A program made the position numbers and the translations under genes. Below the pieces are notes generated by a model. The model saw nothing but the letters and a program-made list of their open reading frames with translations, ran no database searches and was not told where the DNA came from. Source: Haloferax marinisediminis (GTDB lineage Archaea > Halobacteriota > Halobacteria > Halobacteriales > Haloferacaceae). Taken from it: DNA of 64,000 nt. Shown in pieces: positions 35,436 to 45,254 of the stretch (position 1 is its first letter; each line of letters begins with the position of its first letter). The stretch spans positions 124,001-188,000 of the forward strand of contig NZ_WKJP01000004.1 of NCBI RefSeq assembly GCF_009674585.1. The letters are read 5' to 3'.

Positions 35436-37357
35436 GCTTACAAGATACACAACCCGAAGTACAGTTCGAAGCATCGTCCGTCGAGTTATCCCGGTCAGTG
35501 GTGGTACCGGTCTACGCCGAACCGCCGTCGACCGTCGTCTCCCTCGTCGACGACCTCCATAGTGCCGGTTGGCACGAAGTGGTCGTCTGTGCTGACCGCC
35601 CAAGCCTGGACATGCGGGAGACCCTCGACACGCTCGAGACCGAATCGTGGACCACCGTCATAGCGAGCGACACACGCCGTGGCAAAGGTGGTGCACTCAT
35701 CGACGGTCTCGACGCCGCAGACGGTGACGTTGTCGGATACGTCGACGCCGACGGTGCGATTCCGGTGGCTGAACTCGACCGACTGTACACCGTAGTCGAA
35801 AACGGTGGTGCGTCGGTCGCAGTTGGGTCTCGTGACCTCGATGGCGATTGTCGAACTTCACAGACTCCCGTTCGACAGTGCCTCGCGAAGGGGTACCGCT
35901 CGCTCGCCCGTCGTGTCACGAACGCACCGCTCGAAGATTTCCAGTGCGGTGCCAAGGCGTTCCGTTCGGAGGTCTGGGAACGGGTCGCAGACCAAATGTC
36001 TGAGACCGGATTCGCCTTCGATACCGAACTCATCGCTCGCGTCCACCACAACGGCTACGAAGTGGAAGAGACCTCCATCGACTGGGACGACCCCGGCGAC
36101 AGCAGCGTCTCACCGGTGAGCGACGTCCCCGATATGTTCTGGTCGCTCTACCGAATCCGGGAATCGATTCGTGGCCCGACTGCCACTCGCTCGTCAGACG
36201 ACGACACTCCCAGCGTTGCTCTCGTCACGTCACACCCACCGACCCGTGGTCACCTCGCCGAATACGGTGAAGAACTCGCGAGGGCGTACGGACGACGAGA
36301 CGACATCGACGTGACTGTCCTCGCACAACGGAGCGATACTGCACCTCCAGTCGAGTTCCGTCGTGGCTACGAGGTCCGTCGTGTCTGGGACCGTGACTCG
36401 TTCGATGGTGCCCGGGCGCTTCTCGACGAACTTCTCGCGGGTGACTACGACGCCGTCCAGTTCAACATCCACATGACGTACTTCGGAGACGAGAACGTCC
36501 ACCGCTTCATCGGTCTCGTGCTCCCGCCACTACTCAGTCGGGTCTACGATATCCCGGTGCTGACGACGATGCACGACCTGATAGAAGTGGTCGAAGAGGA
36601 TGCGGTCGACGAGGACATCGGTCTCGTCGAACAGGTCGGCGCCCGTGCGGCGACACAGATGGTCCTCATGGGCGACGCGTCGACGGTCACCTCCGAGGAG
36701 TACAAGGATATCGTCGCAGACCGCTACTACGCATCGAACGTCCATCACGTCCCGCACGGGACGTTCGCCTACGCCGACGGTGGGTTGCCGAACCTCCCCG
36801 AGCGCTTCCGAGTCATGGTGTTCGGCCACCTCAGTCCGACGAAAGACATCGAGACGGTCGTCGAGGCGTTCGAAGAGGTCCGCACGTCGATACCCGATGC
36901 CGAACTCGTCATCGCCGGTGGGTCGCATCCGGGGTTCCCGAACCACAAGGAGACACTCGAAGCGAAGTTCGGCGACCGACCCGGTGTCGAGTTCCTGGGA
37001 TACGTCGAAGACGACGAGATGGATGCTGTCTGGGAAAACGCCTCGCTCGTTGTGATGCCCTACCGGACCTGTACCGGCGTCAGCGGCGTCTTCCAACTCG
37101 CGAAGTCGTACGGCACGGCGGTCATCAGTGCCGACGTCGATGGGATGCGTACTTCGACGGTCGAAACCGGTGGCAGCGCCGAGTTCTACACTGCTGGTGA
37201 CCCATCGTCACTCGCAGACGAACTCCGAACCCTCCACGCCGACCGAGAGCGACTCCAAAGACTCGCTCAGGCGAATTCCGAAGCGGCGTCTTCGTACACG
37301 ATTAGTGACACTGCAGCGCGTATGGCCGACCTCATCAAAGAACAGGTGACTGCATGA
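35432..37357 (+). CDS. Bifunctional glycosyltransferase: GT2 domain fused to GT4 domain
   Basis: A 641-residue cytoplasmic fusion. Residues about 20-245 are a GT-A (GT2) domain like dolichol-phosphate-sugar synthases: SVVVPVYAEPPSTVVSLVDD, RRGKGGALIDGLDAADGDVV, the metal-binding DAD in VGYVDADGAI and QCGAKAFRSEVW. From about residue 260 a GT-B (GT4) domain begins (VALVTSHPPTRGHLAEYGEE, VMVFGHLSPTKDIETVVEAF, ELVIAGGSHPGF). The usual E-x7-E region is VSGVFQLAKSYGTAVISAD, missing the first Glu. The two domains could add a carrier-linked sugar and then extend it. Fusion order GT2-GT4 is unusual among the proteins I know. Confidence 0.88.
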   Translation: MSLQDTQPEVQFEASSVELSRSVVVPVYAEPPSTVVSLVDDLHSAGWHEVVVCADRPSLDMRETLDTLETESWTTVIASDTRRGKGGALIDGLDAADGDVVGYVDADGAIPVAELDRLYTVVENGGASVAVGSRDLDGDCRTSQTPVRQCLAKGYRSLARRVTNAPLEDFQCGAKAFRSEVWERVADQMSETGFAFDTELIARVHHNGYEVEETSIDWDDPGDSSVSPVSDVPDMFWSLYRIRESIRGPTATRSSDDDTPSVALVTSHPPTRGHLAEYGEELARAYGRRDDIDVTVLAQRSDTAPPVEFRRGYEVRRVWDRDSFDGARALLDELLAGDYDAVQFNIHMTYFGDENVHRFIGLVLPPLLSRVYDIPVLTTMHDLIEVVEEDAVDEDIGLVEQVGARAATQMVLMGDASTVTSEEYKDIVADRYYASNVHHVPHGTFAYADGGLPNLPERFRVMVFGHLSPTKDIETVVEAFEEVRTSIPDAELVIAGGSHPGFPNHKETLEAKFGDRPGVEFLGYVEDDEMDAVWENASLVVMPYRTCTGVSGVFQLAKSYGTAVISADVDGMRTSTVETGGSAEFYTAGDPSSLADELRTLHADRERLQRLAQANSEAASSYTISDTAARMADLIKEQVTA

Positions 37358-37381
37358 GCAGACACGCTCGGGTGGCCAGTC

Positions 37382-38815
37382 GTGACTGACACCGACCACG
37401 GGTTGCTTCCGACGTCTGTCGTGGCGGACGGTGTCGACAAAGCGAAACGCCGGTTCATGGAGTCACTGCCGGACGGTGTGAAGCGTCGACTCGTGGGACC
37501 GTACAACCGCGTACTGACCGTCAAAGCCAACCGAGAGTATCGGCGTCGACAGCGGACACTTCCCTCGCGAACGCCAACTGCCGATGCTCCCGACCACGTC
37601 GTCTGTGTCGTCGTGGACGCCCTCCGCGCTGACGCCGTGAAAGCAGATGATTGCCCGTTCCTCCACGCTCGCTTGCATGGCGACCTCGTCACGCCAGCAC
37701 CGTGGACGTTCCCCGCTGTCTCCTCGTTCGTCACAGGGACGTATCCACACGAACACGGGTCAATTCGACGGTCCGACGACTCTGATACCGGTTCGACGGA
37801 CCTCGTCATCCCTCCGAAACTTCCGACCGACCGAGAGGCCCTGCCGGACGTCTTCGGGAGCGCTGGCTACGAGACCTACGGTGGGTTCTCGTTTCATATG
37901 CCGTTCTTCGCTCTCGGTGGCCGGTTCCAAACCCACGCAGTCCACGACAAAGCCGACGCCGATGCCGTCTTCGACGACTTTCGAGACTGGGTCGACCAGA
38001 CAGACCGCGACAGGACGTTTTCGTACCTTCACATCGGTGACCTCCACGAACCGGTCGACCCCCCTGCACTCTACTGGAACAAGTACGGTATCGACAGCGA
38101 GATTCCCAACATCACGACGTGGGACTACACTGACGTCGCAAACCCCGGACCCGAGGGCGAACGCTATCGCGACCACCGCTGGGGACTCTACCGGGCCGCA
38201 CTCGCGTACGTCGACGACCAACTCGACAGACTCCAGTACGACCTCAACCGCCGACTCGACGGCGACGTCGCCCTCCTCGTGACGGGCGACCACGGCGAGG
38301 CATTTTGGGAGTACACCGGATTCGACGCGGCCCATTTCGACGATTCCCGACCCGCCTACTGCGTCGACCACGGTGGCACCCCCTACGAGTCCTTGACGCG
38401 CGTCCCCCTCGCCGTCGATGGACTCGATATCGATGGTGAATACACCGACTCCCTCGCCTCACTCGTCGACCTTGCACCAACCCTCCTCGACGTTGCTGGT
38501 CTCGACGACGCACTGGCGACGACTGGTGTCTCACTTCGCACTGACGCCCCACCCGACCGAATCGTGCTCGTCGAGAGTGCGCGCTACGGCTACGAGAAGA
38601 AGGCGGCGTACGCCAACGAATGGAAGCTCATCGTCTCTCAGGGCGACGACGAGTCGGTCGGGTTCCGACTCCCCGACGAAGTGCCGACGGACCTCCCGGC
38701 AGACGTCGAACGCCGACTCACGGACGCCCTCCCAACGTGGCCAGACGGCGAAGAAGCCGACGTTCAGGTCTCCGGGATGGCCCAGCAGCGACTGGAGGAC
38801 CTCGGCTATGTCTAA
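37382..38815 (+). CDS. Sulfatase-like alkaline-phosphatase-superfamily enzyme
   Basis: A 477-residue protein starting at GTG. The metal-binding core is visible: VVCVVVDALRADAV, TFPAVSSFVTGTYPHEHG (nucleophile region) and LLVTGDHGEAFWEYTGF. There is no Cys/Ser-x-Pro-x-Arg sulfatase formylglycine motif, so sulfate-ester hydrolysis is doubtful. A phosphodiesterase or phosphotransferase action on glycans, as for phosphoethanolamine- or phosphoglycerol-transferases, is equally plausible. No signal peptide or membrane anchor is evident. It follows the glycosyltransferase by 24 bp and overlaps the small ORF. Confidence 0.85.
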   Translation: MTDTDHGLLPTSVVADGVDKAKRRFMESLPDGVKRRLVGPYNRVLTVKANREYRRRQRTLPSRTPTADAPDHVVCVVVDALRADAVKADDCPFLHARLHGDLVTPAPWTFPAVSSFVTGTYPHEHGSIRRSDDSDTGSTDLVIPPKLPTDREALPDVFGSAGYETYGGFSFHMPFFALGGRFQTHAVHDKADADAVFDDFRDWVDQTDRDRTFSYLHIGDLHEPVDPPALYWNKYGIDSEIPNITTWDYTDVANPGPEGERYRDHRWGLYRAALAYVDDQLDRLQYDLNRRLDGDVALLVTGDHGEAFWEYTGFDAAHFDDSRPAYCVDHGGTPYESLTRVPLAVDGLDIDGEYTDSLASLVDLAPTLLDVAGLDDALATTGVSLRTDAPPDRIVLVESARYGYEKKAAYANEWKLIVSQGDDESVGFRLPDEVPTDLPADVERRLTDALPTWPDGEEADVQVSGMAQQRLEDLGYV

Positions 38816-38951
38816 CGATTCAGTACTCACTCAACCAATGCACCAACAACAGCTAACGACGACTACACAGCGCATCGCACCGACCGCAGAACAACATTCG
38901 ACACCCGAAGCGTCGCTGGGCACTCTTCACTCACTGGAGGGTGCGCTATGA
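38808..38951 (+). CDS. Possible 47-residue protein coupled to both neighbours
   Basis: An ATG at 38808 overlaps the stop codon of the sulfatase-like gene, and its TGA at 38949-38951 overlaps the ATG of the next enzyme. The frame encodes 47 residues rich in Gln, Thr and Ser (MSNDSVLTQPMHQQQLTTTT). There are no cysteines and no membrane helix. The overlap at both ends is typical of coupled genes in this operon. The alternative is an intercistronic spacer carrying the GGAGGG ribosome site (38936-38941) of the next gene. No homolog recognised. Confidence 0.45.
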   Translation: MSNDSVLTQPMHQQQLTTTTQRIAPTAEQHSTPEASLGTLHSLEGAL

Positions 38952-40444
38952 AGGTCTGTGTCATCGGCCTCGATGGGGCCACGTGGGACCTGCTCGACCC
39001 GTGGCTCGACGACTTACCGACCATCAAATCCTTCGCCGACGAACGCCGGACGACCCTCGACAGTTGTATTCCACCGCTGTCGATGCCGGCGTGGAAAGTG
39101 TACTCGACGGGGATGAACCCGGGCGACTTGGGGGTGTTCACCTTCGTCGAACCCGACTTCGAAGAAGAGCGATTCAAGACCGTCACGAACGAGTCGTTCA
39201 CGACGCGAGAAATCTGGGACTACCTCGGCGAACACGGGCACAAGAGTGCCGTCGTCAACATGCCGACGACGTACCCACCGCGTGACATCGATGGGTGGCA
39301 GATCAGCGGCCCGTTCTCGGGGAAACAAGAAGACTACACCCGCCCGGAGGAACTCGGACGCACCCTCGACCGCAACGGGTACACGATTCTGCCTGAGTAC
39401 TACCTCTCACGTGACCCCGACGACATCGGGGAGGCAGTCGACTCGGTAGAGACGAAACTCCAGACGTCCCTCGGATTCACCGAGACGGCCGACTTCGTCC
39501 ACACGACGCTGTATCTCACCGACACAGTTCAGCACACAGAGTGGGACTCCCCGGTCGCGAAGTCCTTCTGGGAGTCGGTCGACGAGAAACTCGCGTGGTT
39601 CCTCGACGAACTCGACGACGAGTGGAACGTCGTTCTCATGTCTGACCACGGATTCGGCCACACGAAGGGTCGATTCTACCTCAATACGTGGCTCGAACAA
39701 GAAGGCTACATCCACATCGACGACTCCGGATTCGACTTCGGCGACCTGTTCGGTCTGGTTGGCCTCGACTACGACAGGGCGCTCGCACTCATGCAGAAGC
39801 TTCGACTGTCTGGTGTCGTCCTCGACGTCCTCCCAGAGAGTTTCCTTCGGAAGGTGGCCCGACAGATGCCGGGCAACCGGAAACTGGAGGGATTAGAAGA
39901 CAAAATCGAATGGGAGGCCGACGCCGTCGCGCTCGCCCCGCTCATCTACACACGGAACAGAGCAGTCGCAGACGAGATTCGGAGCAAACTCCTCGAAGTC
40001 ACGGACAAGTACGGCGACCGGGTCATCCAGGAGGTGTACTACGGAGAGGACATCTACCCTGACGCCGACGTGCGTGTTCCGGACCTCGTCATCAAACACA
40101 CCGACTACGGAATCAGCGACATCGTGAAGCCCGGTGTGCTGTTCGAGTACGACGGCGACTGGCGACATCACAAGACTGCCCACCACCGTCGGAATGGGAT
40201 TCTGACGGCTCGCGGCCCCGATGTGGAGGACATCGAGTTCGACGAACCGCGTCTGTACGACCTCGCGCCGACCATCCTCGATGGGTTCGGTATCGACGTT
40301 CCCGAGGACATGCGTGGCGAGAGCATCGGCCTGCTTGGGTCGAACAGCCAGCGCCGACCCGTGCCTGTCGAGCGCAACGTCGAGCGCGTCGTCGAACACG
40401 ATTCGGACGTCGAGGAGAAACTCAAGAACCTTGGTTACCTGTAG
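38948..40444 (+). CDS. Alkaline-phosphatase-superfamily phosphodiesterase/transferase
   Basis: A 498-residue protein of the type I phosphodiesterase/nucleotide pyrophosphatase group. The metal site Asp is in VIGLDGATWDLLDPW. The nucleophile region is LSMPAWKVYSTGMNPGDLGV, with further metal ligands in DTVQHTEWDS and VVLMSDHGFGHTKGRFYLN. The C-terminus shows ILTARGPDVED and YDLAPTILDGFGI, usual for this family. The catalytic set looks complete. A second enzyme of the superfamily in one operon suggests that a phosphate- or sulfate-containing group is added, moved or trimmed on the glycan. It is one base from the next gene. Confidence 0.88.
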   Translation: MKVCVIGLDGATWDLLDPWLDDLPTIKSFADERRTTLDSCIPPLSMPAWKVYSTGMNPGDLGVFTFVEPDFEEERFKTVTNESFTTREIWDYLGEHGHKSAVVNMPTTYPPRDIDGWQISGPFSGKQEDYTRPEELGRTLDRNGYTILPEYYLSRDPDDIGEAVDSVETKLQTSLGFTETADFVHTTLYLTDTVQHTEWDSPVAKSFWESVDEKLAWFLDELDDEWNVVLMSDHGFGHTKGRFYLNTWLEQEGYIHIDDSGFDFGDLFGLVGLDYDRALALMQKLRLSGVVLDVLPESFLRKVARQMPGNRKLEGLEDKIEWEADAVALAPLIYTRNRAVADEIRSKLLEVTDKYGDRVIQEVYYGEDIYPDADVRVPDLVIKHTDYGISDIVKPGVLFEYDGDWRHHKTAHHRRNGILTARGPDVEDIEFDEPRLYDLAPTILDGFGIDVPEDMRGESIGLLGSNSQRRPVPVERNVERVVEHDSDVEEKLKNLGYL

Positions 40445-43231
40445 ATGACCCGGCGAGTCGACAACCTGCTCGAACGCCCTCGTGTCGGCCAACGACTGGC
40501 TCATGTACTTTGCTTCCTGGGCTTTCTGACGGTCTACGCGTACCTCCTTCGAGGAATCACCATCGGACAACTGTACACGTTCGGTGACTTTCCGCCGTTC
40601 TACGGCATGGGTGGAATCGAGAAATTCACCACCGTGTGGGTCGACCAAGGGCTTGGATTCTCGTACATCTACCACGTCCTCCCGCTGTACCTCGGTGCCG
40701 TCACGCTCGTCGGGGGAGTGCTCGCACAGAATCTCTTGTTCCTGTCGTTCCTCCCGATGGGGTACCTCGCCTTCGTACTGTTCGGACGACGGTTCATCGA
40801 GTCGATTCCCGTGCGCCACCTCGCAGCGTTCGTCTACGCCATCAACCCGTTGACCATCGGTGAGTTCGTCAACGGTGGCATGGCCGCCCTCATCGGGTAC
40901 GCAGCCCTCCCGCTCCTCCTGCACTACCTGTATGCCATCGTCGACACTGACGGGTGGGAGGAGACACTGAAGACGGGGGCTGTCTTCGGGGCGACCACTG
41001 TCAGTCCGTGGCTCGGCTTCTGGATGGTTGCCCCCTTCGCAGGCTATCTGGTCTATCGCGCCCGTGACGCTCCCAGAACCATCCTGAAACTCTGTGCGTC
41101 CGGTGTCCTCGGCGTCGTTCTCTCACTCCCGAGTGTCCACCATATGCTCCAGCGCGCGCTCGGGTTCGACGGCGGCCAGAGCGTGTTGTCGAGTACGCTG
41201 ACGTGGAACTACGCCGAGGCGACTGTCTTCACAGTCGCTCGTCTCGCGGGCAACCACGGGGTGATGGCGATGAACAAACTCGGATACAACACCGACCCCG
41301 CGATGCTCATCGGGCTGGTCATCCCGGGAATCGCCCTCCTCGCAATCCGCCAGCGACGCTTCCACGTCTACTACGGAATCGCCGGGGCCATCATCGCGTT
41401 CATCGTGTTGACCAAACACGGATACACGACAGTTCTGTTCGAGTTGTTCCCGCCCGTGTGGTCGCTTCGGAACCCGGTGAAACTTCAGTACCCACTACTG
41501 GTCTGCTTGAGTATCCTATTTGGTGCGGGCCTCGAAACCGTCCTCGCCGGGCCGAACGGGTCGGTCGTCTGGTGGGATTCTCAGTCGTCACAGTCATCAC
41601 ACGCTCTCACCGACGGCGGAACCACAGTGCAGAGTAACGTCCTCGTCGTCGCCGTGGTCGTGCTCGCGCTGCTGTCGTACGCTGCACCCGCATCAGGTGC
41701 GCTTGGTCTCGAAGAAGTTCGTGGTGACGGCTACTACGTGCCACAGGAACACGCTGAACTCACGGACGAGTTAGACGGGACAATTCTGTGGGCACCTTAC
41801 GGTTACACGACCCAGTTGCGCTTGCGGCATACCGCCCCCGACCACCTCGGCATCAAGAGCGGTGGTGTCCTTCACGGCATCCAGAACACCGAGTACGTCT
41901 CTTCGTTGTTTCACGACTTCGCCGAGGACCCCGAGACAGTCCACGAGCAACTCGCATCACAGGGTGTGAACTACGTCGTCGTCGAGTCGGACCCGCCGGG
42001 CGACATTACCCATGGGCCGCCCCGTGTCGTCGAGCGATGGGGTGCGCCGTGGCTGTGGGGCTCTCCGGAGAGTTACAACACGGCACTCAACGAGAGCAGC
42101 GGCTACGACTATGCGTTCACTGCTGGTGAGTACACCGTCTACCGCGTCGAGGGTGCCACCGACCACGAACGGTTCGAACAGTCGAACGGGATACACCAAG
42201 TATACTATCCGGAACGACCCGACTACACCGACACCGATGGGCCGAATCTCGTCGCGAACGGTGAGTTCGACGACGGTCTCGAAGGCTGGTGGGCATGGGA
42301 TGGGTCGAACGGAACACAAACGACAGTCGTCGACACGGCGGACGGCCACGCAGTCGAGATGGTGACCGAATCGGGTGACATCTATCCAATCGCTCAGGAG
42401 GCCGTCGTTTCTCCCGGTCAGCCCTACCAACTGACTCTCGACGCTGAGGGCTCTGGGAACGTTTACTTGTACTGGTACAACGGCACTCGGTCTCCCGAGA
42501 ACCTCGTCGAACGAGAGAGCTACGCGCTCAACGCGTCGCCACAGACTGTCGTCTCACAGGGTTCGACGCTCTCGATTCGTATCCGTCCGAACGAATCGCG
42601 AGTCCAAATCGAACGCGTGTCACTGCAAGAAACGACGTATCCGCGACGGACTGGTTTCACCGCGAACACCGACGAGGTTCCCGGTGTCGTCATCGACGGC
42701 AGAGAGACCAACGAAACGGTCGGTGTCGCTGTCGGCGTCAACCTGAACCAGACCGAGGCAGAACTGGTCGACCCTGCTGTCAGCATTCGTGACGCTGAGA
42801 CAGTCCTCGACGGCGAACTCGTGTACGACGACTCCTATCGGCAGGGTGCCGGTGTGTTGCTCCCTGACGACGAGGTTCCTGAATCTGTTCCAGCGGAGGC
42901 TCGTGTCGTTACCTTCGACCATCCGAACGGCACAGTTCTCGATTACTGGGTCGTCGGCGAGTTCGACGACCGCCCGGTCACGGTGCTGTACACCTCCTAC
43001 GACGAACGCTGGGAGGGACCGACTGACTCGACTCATTTCGAGGCCTACGGGTGGGCCAACGGCTACATCGACGCCACTCCATCCGAGATTCGATGGACTG
43101 GCGGGACGGTTCGTCGCTGGGTCGTCAACGTCTGGGCTGGCAGTTGGGCGCTCACACTCGGCGCACTCGGCATCATCAACGTGCGGAAGCGTCGACAGCA
43201 GTCCCAGAGTGACGAACAGTCGCGTCTATGA
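40445..43231 (+). CDS. Large polytopic membrane protein with extracellular domain, candidate GT-C enzyme
   Basis: A 928-residue protein. Residues about 1-430 contain 10 or more hydrophobic helices with acidic periplasm-like loops (IGQLYTFGDFPPFYG, FVYAINPLTIGEFVNGGMAA). This is an arrangement of GT-C or YfhO-type glycan enzymes, in which an Asp or Glu in an early outer loop is catalytic. Residues about 440-890 are outside the cell and include a carbohydrate-binding-like beta domain (NLVANGEFDDGLEGWWAWDG). One last helix anchors the C-terminus (WALTLGALGIINVRKRR). No firm family match. It overlaps the next gene by four bases. It probably transfers or assembles sugars from a lipid carrier. Confidence 0.7.
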   Translation: MTRRVDNLLERPRVGQRLAHVLCFLGFLTVYAYLLRGITIGQLYTFGDFPPFYGMGGIEKFTTVWVDQGLGFSYIYHVLPLYLGAVTLVGGVLAQNLLFLSFLPMGYLAFVLFGRRFIESIPVRHLAAFVYAINPLTIGEFVNGGMAALIGYAALPLLLHYLYAIVDTDGWEETLKTGAVFGATTVSPWLGFWMVAPFAGYLVYRARDAPRTILKLCASGVLGVVLSLPSVHHMLQRALGFDGGQSVLSSTLTWNYAEATVFTVARLAGNHGVMAMNKLGYNTDPAMLIGLVIPGIALLAIRQRRFHVYYGIAGAIIAFIVLTKHGYTTVLFELFPPVWSLRNPVKLQYPLLVCLSILFGAGLETVLAGPNGSVVWWDSQSSQSSHALTDGGTTVQSNVLVVAVVVLALLSYAAPASGALGLEEVRGDGYYVPQEHAELTDELDGTILWAPYGYTTQLRLRHTAPDHLGIKSGGVLHGIQNTEYVSSLFHDFAEDPETVHEQLASQGVNYVVVESDPPGDITHGPPRVVERWGAPWLWGSPESYNTALNESSGYDYAFTAGEYTVYRVEGATDHERFEQSNGIHQVYYPERPDYTDTDGPNLVANGEFDDGLEGWWAWDGSNGTQTTVVDTADGHAVEMVTESGDIYPIAQEAVVSPGQPYQLTLDAEGSGNVYLYWYNGTRSPENLVERESYALNASPQTVVSQGSTLSIRIRPNESRVQIERVSLQETTYPRRTGFTANTDEVPGVVIDGRETNETVGVAVGVNLNQTEAELVDPAVSIRDAETVLDGELVYDDSYRQGAGVLLPDDEVPESVPAEARVVTFDHPNGTVLDYWVVGEFDDRPVTVLYTSYDERWEGPTDSTHFEAYGWANGYIDATPSEIRWTGGTVRRWVVNVWAGSWALTLGALGIINVRKRRQQSQSDEQSRL

Positions 43232-45078
43232 ACGATGAACCCCGGACTGGCGCCGATGCGCGACGTCGGATACGGGAGGTTTCCGCTGCGCTCGCGCTAC
43301 CCGGGGCGTACTTCACAGCACTGAGTCTCCTCGTCTTCTACCCACTGTTGAAACCGGGGTTCATCCTCACGCTGGACATGATTTTCGCACCGAATGCTGA
43401 CTATCTCCAGTTCGGTCTGCACACGAAGGGGCCACTGTACTACGGCAGGCTCCCATTCCTGCTCGTCCTCGATGGACTCGCACTGTTCCTCGATGATTGG
43501 CTCATCCAGAAACTCCTCCTCGTGTCGCTTCCAGCCGTGTGTGGGTTGGCAATGTACACGGCGTGCGAGTCGCGGACGCGAATCGCCGCACTGTTCGCTG
43601 GGACGCTGTACGCCATCAACCCGTTCGTCTACGTCCGGCTACTCGCTGGGCACTGGTACTTCCTCTGGGGGTATGCGTTCGTTCCGTTGGCAGTCGTCGC
43701 CTTCGACCGGTACGTCGATTCTGGCACCGACCGGGCGCTCGTGCGAGCCGTCGGGTGGACGACTATCGTCAGCGTGTTCGACCCCCACGCGACGGTACTC
43801 GTTGCAGTCGCCGGTGGCTGTTTGTGGGCCGTCCGAGCCGTTCCTACCGTGTGGAAAGAGTCGGGTGGCACCTCGAACGCCGAACTGCGCGGCTACGTTC
43901 GTCGGTTTGGTTCGTTTTGTCTCGCCGCCGCCGCCGTGAACGCGTACTGGTTGTTCCCCTCGGCGGTCACCACAGTCGGAGGTGAGACACAACTGTCGGT
44001 CATCTCCGGCGCAGATTTGACGGTGTTCAGTGCCAGCGGCACAATCGCTGGCAACGTCCCACTGTCGGTTGCGATGCTGTACGGGTTCTGGCGGGGTGGG
44101 GCGACGACGGCTCTCGACGTCCTTCCCACGTGGTCAGTTGGACTCCTGTTCGCCAGTCTAGTGTACGTCGCTGTCTACGGTACGCTCCATCGGTGGACTG
44201 ATTCGAGGGTTCGTGGGCTCGTCCTCGTTGGAGTCGTCGGGTTCGTGTTGAGTCTTGGAGTGAGTACAGCAGTCTCGGAACCACTCGTTCGGACCCTTTT
44301 TGATTTCGTCCCCATCCTCCGAGGGATGCGAGATACACAGAAGTTCGCGGGGCTCGTCGTACTGGCGTACGCTCTGCTCGGCGCGCGTGGGGTCGACGAG
44401 TTCGTCACACACCGAATTTCGAGGCCCGCCACACCGCTCGACACGCCTCAGCTCACGAGTCTCGTCCTCGTCTTTCTTCTACTGGTTTCGCCACTCGTCT
44501 ACACCGCACCGATGTTCGGTGGCTTCGGTGGACAACTGGACACCACTGAGTACCCGGAATCGTGGCACGAGGCGAACGACCTGCTTGGAACGGATGGCTC
44601 GGGTCGCGTGCTCTTTCTCCCGTGGCATCAGTATCTCACGTTCTCGTGGGCCGACCGACGTCTCGCGACTCCAGCCGTGCTGTTCTTCGACCGAACAGTG
44701 ATCGAGGGACGTAACATCGAAGTCGGTGGTATCGAGACGCGCGGGAGTGACCCGACACGTTCTCGCGTCCGTGAGGCGCTCACGTCGCCGTCCGACCCAG
44801 AATTTGGTGACAAACTCGCCTCAGTGGGTATCGAGTACGTCGTGCTGGCTCACGAAGCCGATTATCGACAGTACGAGAGTCTACGCTCACATTCGGACTT
44901 CACCGTCGCGTTCGAGAGCGAGGGGCTGACAGTGTACGAGAACGAAGTCTACGAAGACCGCTCAGCAGAGTGGCCACGCGCAGGACCGCCAGTACCGGGT
45001 CGCGCGCTCGGATTCGGCTGTCTCGTGTCGGTGGGGGCAACCTGTGCTCTCGTGCGCCGCTCCGTCAGCGAGCGATAG
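43228..45078 (+). CDS. Second polytopic membrane protein, candidate GT-C enzyme
   Basis: A 616-residue protein with about a dozen hydrophobic segments. The early outer loop KPGFILTLDMIFAPNADYLQ carries the acidic residues expected for a GT-C type. LYAINPFVYVRLLAGHWYFL parallels FVYAINPLTIGEFVNGGMAA in the upstream protein, so the two appear to be distant paralogs. An outer domain near residues 430-570 (EYPESWHEANDLLGTDGSGR, SVGIEYVVLAHEADYRQYES) and a final helix follow. It ends the operon. Confidence 0.7.
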   Translation: MNDEPRTGADARRRIREVSAALALPGAYFTALSLLVFYPLLKPGFILTLDMIFAPNADYLQFGLHTKGPLYYGRLPFLLVLDGLALFLDDWLIQKLLLVSLPAVCGLAMYTACESRTRIAALFAGTLYAINPFVYVRLLAGHWYFLWGYAFVPLAVVAFDRYVDSGTDRALVRAVGWTTIVSVFDPHATVLVAVAGGCLWAVRAVPTVWKESGGTSNAELRGYVRRFGSFCLAAAAVNAYWLFPSAVTTVGGETQLSVISGADLTVFSASGTIAGNVPLSVAMLYGFWRGGATTALDVLPTWSVGLLFASLVYVAVYGTLHRWTDSRVRGLVLVGVVGFVLSLGVSTAVSEPLVRTLFDFVPILRGMRDTQKFAGLVVLAYALLGARGVDEFVTHRISRPATPLDTPQLTSLVLVFLLLVSPLVYTAPMFGGFGGQLDTTEYPESWHEANDLLGTDGSGRVLFLPWHQYLTFSWADRRLATPAVLFFDRTVIEGRNIEVGGIETRGSDPTRSRVREALTSPSDPEFGDKLASVGIEYVVLAHEADYRQYESLRSHSDFTVAFESEGLTVYENEVYEDRSAEWPRAGPPVPGRALGFGCLVSVGATCALVRRSVSER

Positions 45079-45254
45079 TGGATGTGCTGTCCTCAGTGAC
45101 GAACACGGCCGCCCAGTGACCGAGGTGTCGTACTGCTGTCCGTGTTTTTCTGCCCACACGAAGGTGAACTGGTCGCGACACGAGCGGACTCGTCATCTCG
45201 AGTGAATTTGTTATAATCGATAATGTAATAACCCTCCGTCTGTATGAACGTGGT

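Noticed and set aside
40445..45078. The two large membrane proteins as oligosaccharyltransferase AglB
   Set aside because: No WWDYG-type motif of AglB/STT3 is present in either protein.
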